A program made the position numbers and the translations under genes. The notes under the pieces are model-generated. The model did no database searches and had not been told where the DNA came from. It worked only from the letters and a program-made list of their open reading frames with translations. DNA of 56,009 nucleotides from Bavariicoccus seileri WCC 4188 (GTDB taxonomy: Bacteria > Bacillota > Bacilli > Lactobacillales > Aerococcaceae). Positions 1 to 7,900 of this stretch are shown here, in pieces. The stretch is taken from NCBI RefSeq assembly GCF_000421665.1, contig NZ_ATXL01000010.1, positions 1-56,009 on the forward strand, given 5' to 3'. Each line of letters starts with the position of its first letter. The first letter of the stretch is position 1.

Positions 1-143
1 AATGCATGGATAGGACAAGCAACTATGGTAATAAATGACATATAATACATAACAGGGTCAACCAGTGCCGCTATAAAGATGATTACCACAAACAAGCAGA
101 AACTCGCCAACAGATAACTTAAAAACGATTTAGATTTCCTCAT
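1..143 (-). CDS. Partial small membrane protein (runs off the window edge)
   Basis: An open frame begins with ATG at 143 and leaves the window at base 1, giving about 47 residues. It starts MRKSKSFLSYLLASF and continues with a long hydrophobic stretch, so a basic N-terminus is followed by a membrane segment or signal anchor. A good ribosome site (GAGGAG) lies 8 to 9 bases upstream. I do not recognise the family. It is divergent from proB, with the CT-rich repeat and the proBA promoter between them. Confidence 0.6.
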   Translation of the reverse strand, partial: MRKSKSFLSYLLASFCLFVVIIFIAALVDPVMYYMSFITIVACPIHA

Positions 144-220
144 AGACTCTCTCCTCAGCCTTTACGACATACAGCATACAACCTATAATTGACTCATGAT
201 TTTTAATCATGCCTCTTCTT

Positions 221-310
221 CATTACTCTTCACTCTTCTTCATTACTCTTCACTCTTCTTCATTACTCTTCACTCTTCTTCATTACTCTTCACTCTTCTT
301 CATTACTCTT
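221..310. repeat. CT-rich 20-bp tandem repeat, 4.5 copies
   Basis: The unit cattactcttcactcttctt occurs four times without a mismatch at 221-300, followed by a half unit to 310. A small hairpin (catgatt, 3-base loop, aatcatg at 195-211) precedes it. The array lies between a divergent membrane gene and the proBA promoter and is not in an obvious reading frame. Perfect identity between units suggests recent slippage, so copy number may vary between strains. Confidence 0.9.
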
Positions 311-372
311 CTTCATGAGGCTTCACTAAAACACCTAATACCAGTAAATGTGACCTGAGATGGCAAATAATG

Positions 373-400
373 TTGCACTATTCCTTTAGCTCATTATAAT
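373..400 (+). promoter_or_regulatory. Probable proBA promoter
   Basis: TTGCAC at 373-378 and TATAAT at 395-400 are separated by 16 bases, a good vegetative promoter about 120 bases upstream of proB. The leader that follows has direct repeats of aactta (around 436-463). I see no T-box motif in it, although proBA operons in related bacteria are sometimes controlled by proline T-boxes. Confidence 0.6.
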
Positions 401-523
401 GGATATAAGCGCTAGTGGTCATTCATTAGCCTCAACTTATTTTTAACTTATCTTTAACTTAACAGCAACTAAGTATCATAACTAGTATCAATTCAATAAC
501 TACTTAATTCGACGAGGTGACTT

Positions 524-1327
524 ATGAGGGATTCTATACAATCAGCTAAACGGATCGTGATCAAGGTTGGGACAAGTACCTTGGTTTATCCCAATGGTAA
601 TATCAATTTAGGAGCGATCAATCAATTAGCATTTGTATTAACTGATTTAAGAAATCAGGGGAAAGAAGTTATTTTGGTATCTTCTGGGGCTATTGGAGTT
701 GGATTGAATAAACTGAAATTAAACAGTCGACCTCAAACCATCCCTGAGCAACAAGCAGTCGCAGCAGTCGGACAAGCAGCCTTAATGGATATTTATAACC
801 AACGATTCATGACTTACGGCCAACAAGTGGGACAAGTTCTGCTCACTCGTGATGTGGTTGTGTTCCCAGAAAGCCGCCAAAATGTGACAAACACTTTCAA
901 CAGTCTCTTGAAACTTTCAGTCATTCCAATCGTTAATGAGAACGATACAGTCGCCATTGACGAGTTGGATCACCTCACTAAATTTGGCGACAATGACTTA
1001 TTATCAGCTATCGTGACAGAAGTGACTGCAGCTGATCTATTGATCATGCTATCTGATATCGATGGCTTCTACACCGCCAATCCAGTAAAGGATCCATCAG
1101 CAACTTTGCACAGCCAAATTAGTGAGATTTCTGATGAAATCATGGCACAAGCCGGAGGCAGTGGTACTAAATTCGGTACAGGTGGAATGAGAAGCAAACT
1201 AAATGCTGCTAAACGAATACTAGCAAACCACAAACAAATGGTTCTAGCGAATGGTCACGATCCTTTGATTATCTGTGGCATTTTAAAAGGCCACGATATA
1301 GGAACCTGGTTTAACGCTAACAATTAA
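524..1327 (+). CDS. proB: Glutamate 5-kinase, short form without PUA domain
   Basis: The product phosphorylates glutamate to glutamyl 5-phosphate, the first step of proline synthesis, in the cytoplasm. The 267-residue protein starts MRDSIQSAKRIVIKVGTST and shows the amino-acid kinase signatures IVIKVGTS, LVSSGAIGVG, NENDTVA, FGDNDLLSA and GTGGMRSKL. It lacks the C-terminal PUA domain of the 360-370 residue enterobacterial enzyme, as is usual for lactic acid bacteria. A GAGGTGA ribosome site precedes the ATG at 524. It is followed after 21 bases by proA, so the two form an operon. ProB is normally feedback-inhibited by proline. Confidence 0.95.
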   Translation: MRDSIQSAKRIVIKVGTSTLVYPNGNINLGAINQLAFVLTDLRNQGKEVILVSSGAIGVGLNKLKLNSRPQTIPEQQAVAAVGQAALMDIYNQRFMTYGQQVGQVLLTRDVVVFPESRQNVTNTFNSLLKLSVIPIVNENDTVAIDELDHLTKFGDNDLLSAIVTEVTAADLLIMLSDIDGFYTANPVKDPSATLHSQISEISDEIMAQAGGSGTKFGTGGMRSKLNAAKRILANHKQMVLANGHDPLIICGILKGHDIGTWFNANN

Positions 1328-1348
1328 AGGATAAAAGGAGGGCGTGAC

Positions 1349-2596
1349 ATGACAGATTTACAACAACTAGGAAAACGGGCAAAAGAAGCATCTACAAGCC
1401 TACAATTGAGTGATACCCGTACTAAGAACCGCCTTCTCAATCGTATTGCAAATGACCTCTTATCACATGAATCAACTATTCTAGCAACCAATCGCATTGA
1501 TGTCGATGCCGCAGAAAAAGCAGGAGTCCCAGCAGTCAAACGTGACCGATTGCAACTCACCCCAGAACGCTTAAAAGACATGGCTGAAGGTATCCAACAA
1601 GTCGCTTCCCTCCCTGACCCTATTGGAGACGTCACTGAAATGTGGCAAAACGAAGCAGACCTTACAATTGGCATCCAACGCGTTCCTTTAGGCGTTATTG
1701 GGATTATCTACGAATCTCGACCAAACGTGACAACAGATGCTGCTAGTTTATGCCTAAAAACAGGTAACGCCGTCATCTTACGGGGAAGCAGAGAGGCACT
1801 CCATTCCAATAAGGCTTTAGTGACTGTGATTCAAGATGCCTTGACGGCTGAAGGTGCTAATCCTTATGCTGTACAACTCGTCACTGACCCTTCTCACGAA
1901 ATTGCAGAACAGTTGATGCATCTGACCGATTACCTAGATGTCTTGATTCCAAGAGGTGGGGCTGGTTTAATTAAGCGTGTGAAGGAAACAGCTACCGTCC
2001 CGGTCATCGAAACTGGTACTGGTAATAACCATGTCTATGTTGATCAATCCGCTCAAATTCCGATGGCGGCTAACATCATTTTGAATGCCAAAGCCCAACG
2101 CCCATCTGTTTGCAATGCCATTGAAACAATCGTTCTTCATCAAGCAATTGCTGAAGAAGCCCTCCCAGAGATTGAAAAAGCTCTGTTGACAAAGAATGTC
2201 GAGCTAAGAGCTGACGAACGAGCGCTTCCTTATCTCAAAACAGCTGTTTTAGCCACTGAAGAAGATTTCAAAACTGAATTCCTAGATTACATCTTGGCAG
2301 TCAAGGTGGTCGATTCAATAGATGAGGCAATTGCCCACATCAATCATTATGGAACGAAACATTCCGAAGCAATCATCACGGACGATTATTTTGCCTCGCA
2401 AAAATTTTTGAAAGAAATCGATGCTGCTGCAGTTTATGTCAATGCTTCGACACGATTTACAGATGGCTATGAATTCGGATTTGGTGCGGAAATTGGGATT
2501 AGTACTCAAAAGTTACACGCCCGTGGTCCAATGGGACTCGCCGCCCTCACCTCAAGCAAATATATTATCTACGGAGACGGACAGATTAGAGAGTAG
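1349..2596 (+). CDS. proA: Glutamate-5-semialdehyde dehydrogenase
   Basis: This 415-residue enzyme reduces glutamyl 5-phosphate to glutamate semialdehyde with NADPH, the second step of proline synthesis. It shows the aldehyde dehydrogenase fold signatures of the ProA family: [40 protein letters not shown], the catalytic-cysteine segment [12 protein letters not shown], and the C-terminal [18 protein letters not shown]. Length is normal. A strong AAAGGAGG site precedes the ATG at 1349, and a hairpin terminator follows the stop. With proB it makes a complete two-gene operon; proC is not in the window. Confidence 0.96.
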   Translation: MTDLQQLGKRAKEASTSLQLSDTRTKNRLLNRIANDLLSHESTILATNRIDVDAAEKAGVPAVKRDRLQLTPERLKDMAEGIQQVASLPDPIGDVTEMWQNEADLTIGIQRVPLGVIGIIYESRPNVTTDAASLCLKTGNAVILRGSREALHSNKALVTVIQDALTAEGANPYAVQLVTDPSHEIAEQLMHLTDYLDVLIPRGGAGLIKRVKETATVPVIETGTGNNHVYVDQSAQIPMAANIILNAKAQRPSVCNAIETIVLHQAIAEEALPEIEKALLTKNVELRADERALPYLKTAVLATEEDFKTEFLDYILAVKVVDSIDEAIAHINHYGTKHSEAIITDDYFASQKFLKEIDAAAVYVNASTRFTDGYEFGFGAEIGISTQKLHARGPMGLAALTSSKYIIYGDGQIRE

Positions 2597-2624
2597 TTAT
2601 TCCATTTTTTCACTTAAATAAGGT

Positions 2625-2675
2625 AAAAAGTATCACCACTTCTAGTTTGATTACTGAAGCGATGATACTTTTTTT
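2625..2675 (+). terminator. Rho-independent terminator of proBA
   Basis: The arms aaaaagtatca and tgatacttttt close a hairpin with an inner acttc/gaagc pairing, followed by a T run, about 30 bases after the proA stop. The A-run on the 5' side could let it work in both directions for the converging sugar operon. Confidence 0.8.
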
Positions 2676-2687
2676 GTTACTAAGCTA

Positions 2688-2767
2688 ATAGACAGACATG
2701 CAATTCAATAGATAAGCATGCAATATTGTTGATAGCATTCATTATTGTAGATAAGCACGCTGATCTA
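2688..2767 (+). repeat. 20-bp spaced repeat array, left border of the sugar operon
   Basis: Four units spaced 20 bases apart start at 2688, 2708, 2728 and 2748. Units 1, 2 and 4 share the pattern atagayaRRcatgc (unit 4 ends cacgctgatc); unit 3 is degenerate. A matching three-unit array lies at 13553-13610 on the other side of the operon in the same orientation, and also ends with a catgctgatc-like sequence. The array sits between the proBA terminator and the end of the converging esterase gene. Its role is unknown. Confidence 0.75.
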
Positions 2768-2787
2768 TTTGGTTAAAGAAGACGTAT

Positions 2788-3558
2788 TTATGCTAAAAGG
2801 AGCGAAAATTCTTTCAAGACTCTCTGAATCATTTCATCCCAGAAGGCCCAGTTGTGGTCTCCTGATTTCTCAAAATATGATGCTTTCTCCCCAAACGGAC
2901 TCGCCGTTAGCTTTTTACGAAATTGCGTGTTGTTTTCGTATAAGAAATCTTCTGTTCCACAAATTTGGATAAAGTGGCACCCACTAGAGTTTTGTTTGAC
3001 ATCCAATAAGCGATATAAGTTATCATCACTTTCCTCAAATGACTCTAACGATCCAAAAATACGATGAAATGCCTTCTCTCTGCTCGAATCATTCTTCCAT
3101 AGTGATGCAACATCCAATGCTCCAGAAAGTGACGCGCTCGCTTTAAACCGTTCAGGATGCTGTAATGCCCATTTAAACGCACCATATCCTCCCATCGACA
3201 ATCCAGCAACGAATGTTTTTTCGGGTTTTGAAGAAATATGATACCAATGCTCCATTTTTTTTGGCAACTCTACAGTCAGATATGTCCAGTACGGCTCTCC
3301 TTCATACATATCGGTATAATAACTCAATTCTACCTGGGGCATTACAATGACGAAGGGATAGTCACTGGCATAACGTTCCAATGATGTCGCATTTAGCCAG
3401 GCATTGCAATCATCTGACCACCCGTGTAATAAATATATGACAGGAAATTCACTATAATCATTTTTGGAAATTCCATCTCTATTATCGGGCAAGAAAACGT
3501 TGATTGACGTTCCTTTTCCTAGGATTTCAGATCTAAAGTTCATACGACTAATTGCCAT
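2788..3558 (-). CDS. Alpha/beta-hydrolase esterase (esterase D / EstA-like)
   Basis: A 256-residue alpha/beta hydrolase of the putative esterase (CE1-like) superfamily. The nucleophile elbow GLSMGGYGA, the oxyanion-side LLHGWSDD, the acid in ICGTEDFLYENN and the histidine in SGDHNWAFWD complete a Ser-Asp-His triad. No signal peptide is seen, so it acts in the cytoplasm. It is the last gene of the sugar operon, 17 bases after the LacI gene. I infer that it removes acyl groups from imported oligosaccharides, since natural beta-1,2-glucans may carry succinyl or similar substituents, but general esterase activity (as in lactococcal EstA) is equally possible. Confidence 0.8.
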   Translation of the reverse strand: MAISRMNFRSEILGKGTSINVFLPDNRDGISKNDYSEFPVIYLLHGWSDDCNAWLNATSLERYASDYPFVIVMPQVELSYYTDMYEGEPYWTYLTVELPKKMEHWYHISSKPEKTFVAGLSMGGYGAFKWALQHPERFKASASLSGALDVASLWKNDSSREKAFHRIFGSLESFEESDDNLYRLLDVKQNSSGCHFIQICGTEDFLYENNTQFRKKLTASPFGEKASYFEKSGDHNWAFWDEMIQRVLKEFSLLLA

Positions 3559-3575
3559 AATTATGCTTCAACTCC

Positions 3576-4535
3576 TTATGGAAATGATTTACCTGCTACA
3601 AATGATGTATAGATTAATTCATCTTCGGCTTTTTTCCCTTTAACTAGTCTCACTATTTTCTCTGCCGCAACCATCCCCCAACGATATTTTGAATAGGAAA
3701 TAGTAGCAAGGCGTGGCTTCAAAAATGATCCAAGTTGCATGTTGTCAAAACCAATCAACCGAACATCAGCACCAATGACTTCAGCGTGCTTATCAGCATA
3801 ACTATAAACACCAATGGCCATTTCATCATTAAACGCAAAAATACTGATGGGCCTGTCTTTAGTATCACTAAAAATCTTCCGCGCGGCATCATAACCAGAT
3901 GGCTCAGTGAAATCACCAGGTATCAGTTCATAATCAATGCCATAGCGGTTTAATTCTTTTTCGCTAGCTTTCAGACGCTCCTGACTATCATGACCATTCT
4001 TTGGTCCTGTAATCAGATAGACCTTCTTGGTATGTCGACTGACCAGTTGTTCTATGGCTAAAGTCGATCCCCCTTTGTTGTCTAATAGAATCTTACAAAT
4101 ATTTGGATGCTCAATTATCCGATCTAAAACAACCATATGGTGTCCACGATTGGCAAATTTGATAATGTCTTCGGACTTAAAAGTCCAATCTAAGACAATA
4201 GCACCATCAACCATTTTTTCTGGAATAAAAAGTTGTGACTTTGAGCCACTACACACTATCATTTCATAGCCATAAACTTGTAACCCTTTTTTGATGCCAT
4301 CTAGCAGTTCTCCATAAAAACTACCAGCATAATCAGTTAAATAAACCGCAATGATATTAGTTTGCCTTCTTTTCAAAGTGCGCGCTGCCATATTCGGAAT
4401 ATAATTCAATTCTCTTGCTATCGCTTTAATTCTTTCTCTGGTCTCTTCGGTTACTTTAGGACTGTCGTTTAAAGCATACGAAACAGTTGATATCGACACT
4501 CCAGCCTTCTTCGCGATATCTTTGATTCCAACCAT
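3576..4535 (-). CDS. LacI-family transcriptional regulator
   Basis: A 319-residue repressor with the N-terminal LacI helix-turn-helix (IKDIAKKAGVSISTVSYALN, residues 4-23), the hinge helix around PNMAARTLKRR, and a periplasmic-binding-like effector domain (ITGPKNGHDSQERL, IFAFNDEMAIGVY, IGFDNMQLGSFLKPRLAT). It is slightly shorter than the usual 330-340 residues. It lies inside the sugar operon, between the GH94 and esterase genes, so it is transcribed with its likely targets. The probable operator is the GAAACGTTTC palindrome beside the promoter upstream of the binding-protein gene. The inducer should be sophorose or an imported beta-1,2-oligosaccharide, by context only. Confidence 0.92.
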   Translation of the reverse strand: MVGIKDIAKKAGVSISTVSYALNDSPKVTEETRERIKAIARELNYIPNMAARTLKRRQTNIIAVYLTDYAGSFYGELLDGIKKGLQVYGYEMIVCSGSKSQLFIPEKMVDGAIVLDWTFKSEDIIKFANRGHHMVVLDRIIEHPNICKILLDNKGGSTLAIEQLVSRHTKKVYLITGPKNGHDSQERLKASEKELNRYGIDYELIPGDFTEPSGYDAARKIFSDTKDRPISIFAFNDEMAIGVYSYADKHAEVIGADVRLIGFDNMQLGSFLKPRLATISYSKYRWGMVAAEKIVRLVKGKKAEDELIYTSFVAGKSFP

Positions 4536-4563
4536 ATCGACACATCCCTTCTACTAGCAAGTT

Positions 4564-7500
4564 TTAGATATAAATATCTAAGTGGTTGTTTTCGCGTAAG
4601 ATTTCTTTCAGGTTTTCGGCAGATAATACAATGCCACCTTCCCTATAACGGTTTTCTTCAAGAACAAATGGTAATTCCATTTCATTTAAGTATACCTTTT
4701 TGTTTGAGTGTTTAACATGGAATTTGAAGGTTGTTTTCTTATTGTACAGCTCATACTGCAACTCCAAGCCATCTAATTCAATGGGTAATACCGGATCTAA
4801 AACTAATTTATCATGGTTTTCTCTTATCCCCAATATATTGCTCAAAAGCTGGTTGATATAGATCCCAGGACCGCTGGAATATATTCTCCAGCCACCCTTA
4901 ACAGTTACTTCTCCATCTCTAACTTGATCAAAGTTGTCTTGCGCCTCATACCTTGTTTTGAAGTCACCGTCTGAGCTACTGAAGTAAGTATTAGCTTGAC
5001 GTATCTCAGCATTAGGAACTCTTTCTTTTATCGCTATTGGATTGATTAAAGTTAGCGCACGCCACGCTTCCTGACTTTCACCAATTTTTGCCATTGCCTC
5101 AGCAAAACGAATATGAGCATGGACATATTGAAGACCAATCTCTCTCCCAAAGTTAGCGGCTTGTTCTGCACGTTTAAAATTAGTACTTACCCCTCCATTA
5201 TAATGCGCGGGTCTATTCATCAAACGTACCCCATCTGGGAATTGCAAGTATTGCTTGATCACATCAAAATGGTGCTCAACACCCTTTTTATCGAGTAATT
5301 CTGCAATCATACTTCGCGTCATTGGTAATAAGCGATACTGTATGCCTGTCTTCTTGTCAGTTGGATGTATCATTAATTCAACTTCACCTGGTTGTTTCAT
5401 ATAAACAAAACCTGGTAGTGTATCTGTCCCCAACATATATTTTTGATAATCTGCCTTGATACCTGCAACTAGATCATTCAAATGATCAGCATAATTCTTA
5501 TCCACTTCACTCATCAATGTTGCAAATTTCTTTAAAACTTGATAGGTCAAGGCGACAGTCCAACTACTTGCCATTTGTTTTTTCATCGCACTATTATTCG
5601 GTTGAAGAGTATCATCCCAGTCACCATCACCATAGCAAGATAAATATGTCCCTTGTAAGAAATTGGTTTCAATATAGTTAATTTGCTTCTTAATATGATC
5701 GAGTAATGTGACTTTTTGACTTAAGCGCAAATACGTGTTCCGACTTGTATAAGGAATCTCTTCTTTTAATATTTCAAAATCTTGGCTTTTTTCAAGATAA
5801 TCTGTCACTACTTTTAGTGGCCAAATAATGACGTCCCCATGACTTTCTGAAGCCTTTATTTTCTCATACTTATCGAACATAAACCATTGAGGCCAGTTGC
5901 CATCTTCGTCAAATTGATTTTCATAAACATGTGAAATAATTGATGCAACTATTTCGGGACGATCTATTGCAAGGAAAAACTCCGTAGGCCCTTGTGATAC
6001 ATCTCGTGTCCCCCAAGCTGCACCCCCATATTGCTCTAAACCATGTGGCGACAGATAATGTACTAGCATATTATGTGTATACCAACGGATTAATAGATTT
6101 ATCGAGGTCACATCTTCACTATCATGGCTTAATTTAAAATGATGCAATAAGCTATCTATGAACGCGCTATACTTCTTATCCTCTTGCGATAAGGCTGTAT
6201 TAACTGGTGTAAAAGAGTCTCCAGTCGTCCCTTGGGTAATAATCGTAAATGACGATTGTTCAGTTACTTTAAAAACTGTTAGTGTGTCATCTTGACAATC
6301 AGGCATAAACAGCTTTTCTGTTGTCAGTTCAAACGGTTGATCGATGGCCATGTAATAGGTTAAATCAGGATAAAAATCTTTAATAACAGATTTTTCAGAA
6401 GGTTTGATTGTAAGGACTTGATCATTTTTATTCAAATTATAGGTCTGATGCCCTTCATCCGGTCCCATTATCAATTGATTCGTTATGGCAAAAGTGTATT
6501 TTTTATCTGTAGCACTTGTCAATTCCGTTCGTATCTCTCTCACAGAATTAGGTATGCCACTTACTGTGTACACACTTACTTTTATCATGTCGTCCGCTAG
6601 TTTATAGTACCATGTCGCTGAGTTTAGGCCCATCTCAAAAGCCGAAGGCATGGTCAATAAGCGCCAGTTGCCATCTTCGAGAATATAAAAACGTTGCCCT
6701 GAACTTTTCATGACATTCAATGAGTTACGACTATTACTAGATAACTTGTTACTAGTTGTATTGCCCAGAACTATTTGAGAGTTAAAAATACCATACATAT
6801 AAACGGTACTACTCATTATTGGGTCATCAACACTTAATGTTTGTCCACTCAAAAGTATATGACCGTGAGCTCTTTCCATTGCATTTTCTTTTGCCTTCAA
6901 GACCACATGGTGTTCATTCGCAAAGAAGGAGTAAATCTCATCATTTACTTTTTCAACTTTTGCTTTTTTGGGAAATAAAATTTCTAATTCTTCTTCTGTT
7001 AAAGTTAGTCCTACAACAGGTTTCCCAATTTTTTTTGAAGGCTGCTTTATGGCTTTTATCTGATCAAAGTGAGTCTTTTTATAAGAGTCTTTAATATCTT
7101 CAATTGAGACTACATTTTCCGTAACGGCCTTATCTTGACTAGCTAGTGCTAGACCATAAAATACAAATTCATGTGTATTTTCTTGATGATCTTCACCTAA
7201 AGCTACTTTCTGAGATTGTAATGCAATGTATGCAAACTCATACTGGTAAACTTCATTAGCTAAGTGTTCCTCAGTTAAAATTTTTGGCGTGTTAGTTGTT
7301 TTATATTCTGTACCAAAGAACTGATATCCATCTGTTGAAAATCCTGCGAGTTCATTTAAACTCCCTTGTTCAACCAATGGGAATTTGCCATCTTGAGGTT
7401 GATTTTGGCGTGAAGAAATGACATAACGGCCTTTATCCTTGGTGACATGATGATCAATATATTGAGAAATATAAGCTTCATTAGTTTCCACAACAGCTTT

Positions 7501-7875
7501 TTCAGCATTCCCTATATCTTGACCATATATGATATCTATGATTCCATTTCCCTTAACAGTTACTTGCCAGAACCATCTATTTTTTTCCGCTAATTTAAAG
7601 TTCACCTGATATTGAATGTTTTCAAACTGCCCTCTCCAAGATAATTGATCCTCGCTATAACCAAATTCACTTTCACTAATGGATCCAATCATAGGAGTAG
7701 CTTTGATCCCATTTTCTGTATGCACTCTCAGATAGATTTGATTTATACTACCATCTAGGTGATTTCCGCTGATTTGATTAATCATCTTTTGATGACTGAT
7801 AATATAGTTTAAATCGCCGGTCTTATGAAAAGTTATCGTCGTATCGTCTTTTGTAAACTTAATTAAATTCTTCAT
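4564..7875 (-). CDS. GH94 phosphorylase, probable 1,2-beta-oligoglucan phosphorylase
   Basis: A 1103-residue glycoside hydrolase family 94 protein. The GH94 catalytic segment GDGDWDDTLQ lies near residues 749-758, with Asp755 the likely general acid; the all-alpha barrel follows an N-terminal beta-sandwich, and a C-terminal beta domain closes the chain. No signal or membrane segment is seen, so it is cytoplasmic. From memory, the Listeria innocua 1,2-beta-oligoglucan phosphorylase is almost the same length and has the same neighbours (GH3 beta-glucosidase, binding-protein transporter, LacI). On that basis I assign phosphorolysis of beta-1,2-gluco-oligosaccharides to glucose 1-phosphate. Cellobiose phosphorylases are about 800 residues, so that activity is less likely. 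The start at 7875 follows an AAGGTAG site, 25 bases after the GH3 stop. Confidence 0.85.
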   Translation of the reverse strand: MKNLIKFTKDDTTITFHKTGDLNYIISHQKMINQISGNHLDGSINQIYLRVHTENGIKATPMIGSISESEFGYSEDQLSWRGQFENIQYQVNFKLAEKNRWFWQVTVKGNGIIDIIYGQDIGNAEKAVVETNEAYISQYIDHHVTKDKGRYVISSRQNQPQDGKFPLVEQGSLNELAGFSTDGYQFFGTEYKTTNTPKILTEEHLANEVYQYEFAYIALQSQKVALGEDHQENTHEFVFYGLALASQDKAVTENVVSIEDIKDSYKKTHFDQIKAIKQPSKKIGKPVVGLTLTEEELEILFPKKAKVEKVNDEIYSFFANEHHVVLKAKENAMERAHGHILLSGQTLSVDDPIMSSTVYMYGIFNSQIVLGNTTSNKLSSNSRNSLNVMKSSGQRFYILEDGNWRLLTMPSAFEMGLNSATWYYKLADDMIKVSVYTVSGIPNSVREIRTELTSATDKKYTFAITNQLIMGPDEGHQTYNLNKNDQVLTIKPSEKSVIKDFYPDLTYYMAIDQPFELTTEKLFMPDCQDDTLTVFKVTEQSSFTIITQGTTGDSFTPVNTALSQEDKKYSAFIDSLLHHFKLSHDSEDVTSINLLIRWYTHNMLVHYLSPHGLEQYGGAAWGTRDVSQGPTEFFLAIDRPEIVASIISHVYENQFDEDGNWPQWFMFDKYEKIKASESHGDVIIWPLKVVTDYLEKSQDFEILKEEIPYTSRNTYLRLSQKVTLLDHIKKQINYIETNFLQGTYLSCYGDGDWDDTLQPNNSAMKKQMASSWTVALTYQVLKKFATLMSEVDKNYADHLNDLVAGIKADYQKYMLGTDTLPGFVYMKQPGEVELMIHPTDKKTGIQYRLLPMTRSMIAELLDKKGVEHHFDVIKQYLQFPDGVRLMNRPAHYNGGVSTNFKRAEQAANFGREIGLQYVHAHIRFAEAMAKIGESQEAWRALTLINPIAIKERVPNAEIRQANTYFSSSDGDFKTRYEAQDNFDQVRDGEVTVKGGWRIYSSGPGIYINQLLSNILGIRENHDKLVLDPVLPIELDGLELQYELYNKKTTFKFHVKHSNKKVYLNEMELPFVLEENRYREGGIVLSAENLKEILRENNHLDIYI

Positions 7876-7900
7876 ATCTACCTTCCTCGCCTAGTTACTA

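Noticed and set aside
221-310. Possible CRISPR array
   Set aside because: Units are contiguous with no spacers and no cas genes are near; it is a plain tandem repeat.
360-523. T-box or other riboswitch upstream of proBA
   Set aside because: No GGTGGNACCGCG-like sequence or terminator is present in the leader.
2688-2767. Possible plasmid-type iterons or replication origin
   Set aside because: Similar spacing, but no replication gene is near either array and the context is chromosomal.
4564-7875. Assignment as cellobiose phosphorylase or cyclic glucan synthase
   Set aside because: The protein is about 300 residues too long for the first and far too short for the second; the gene neighbours fit a 1,2-beta-oligoglucan phosphorylase.
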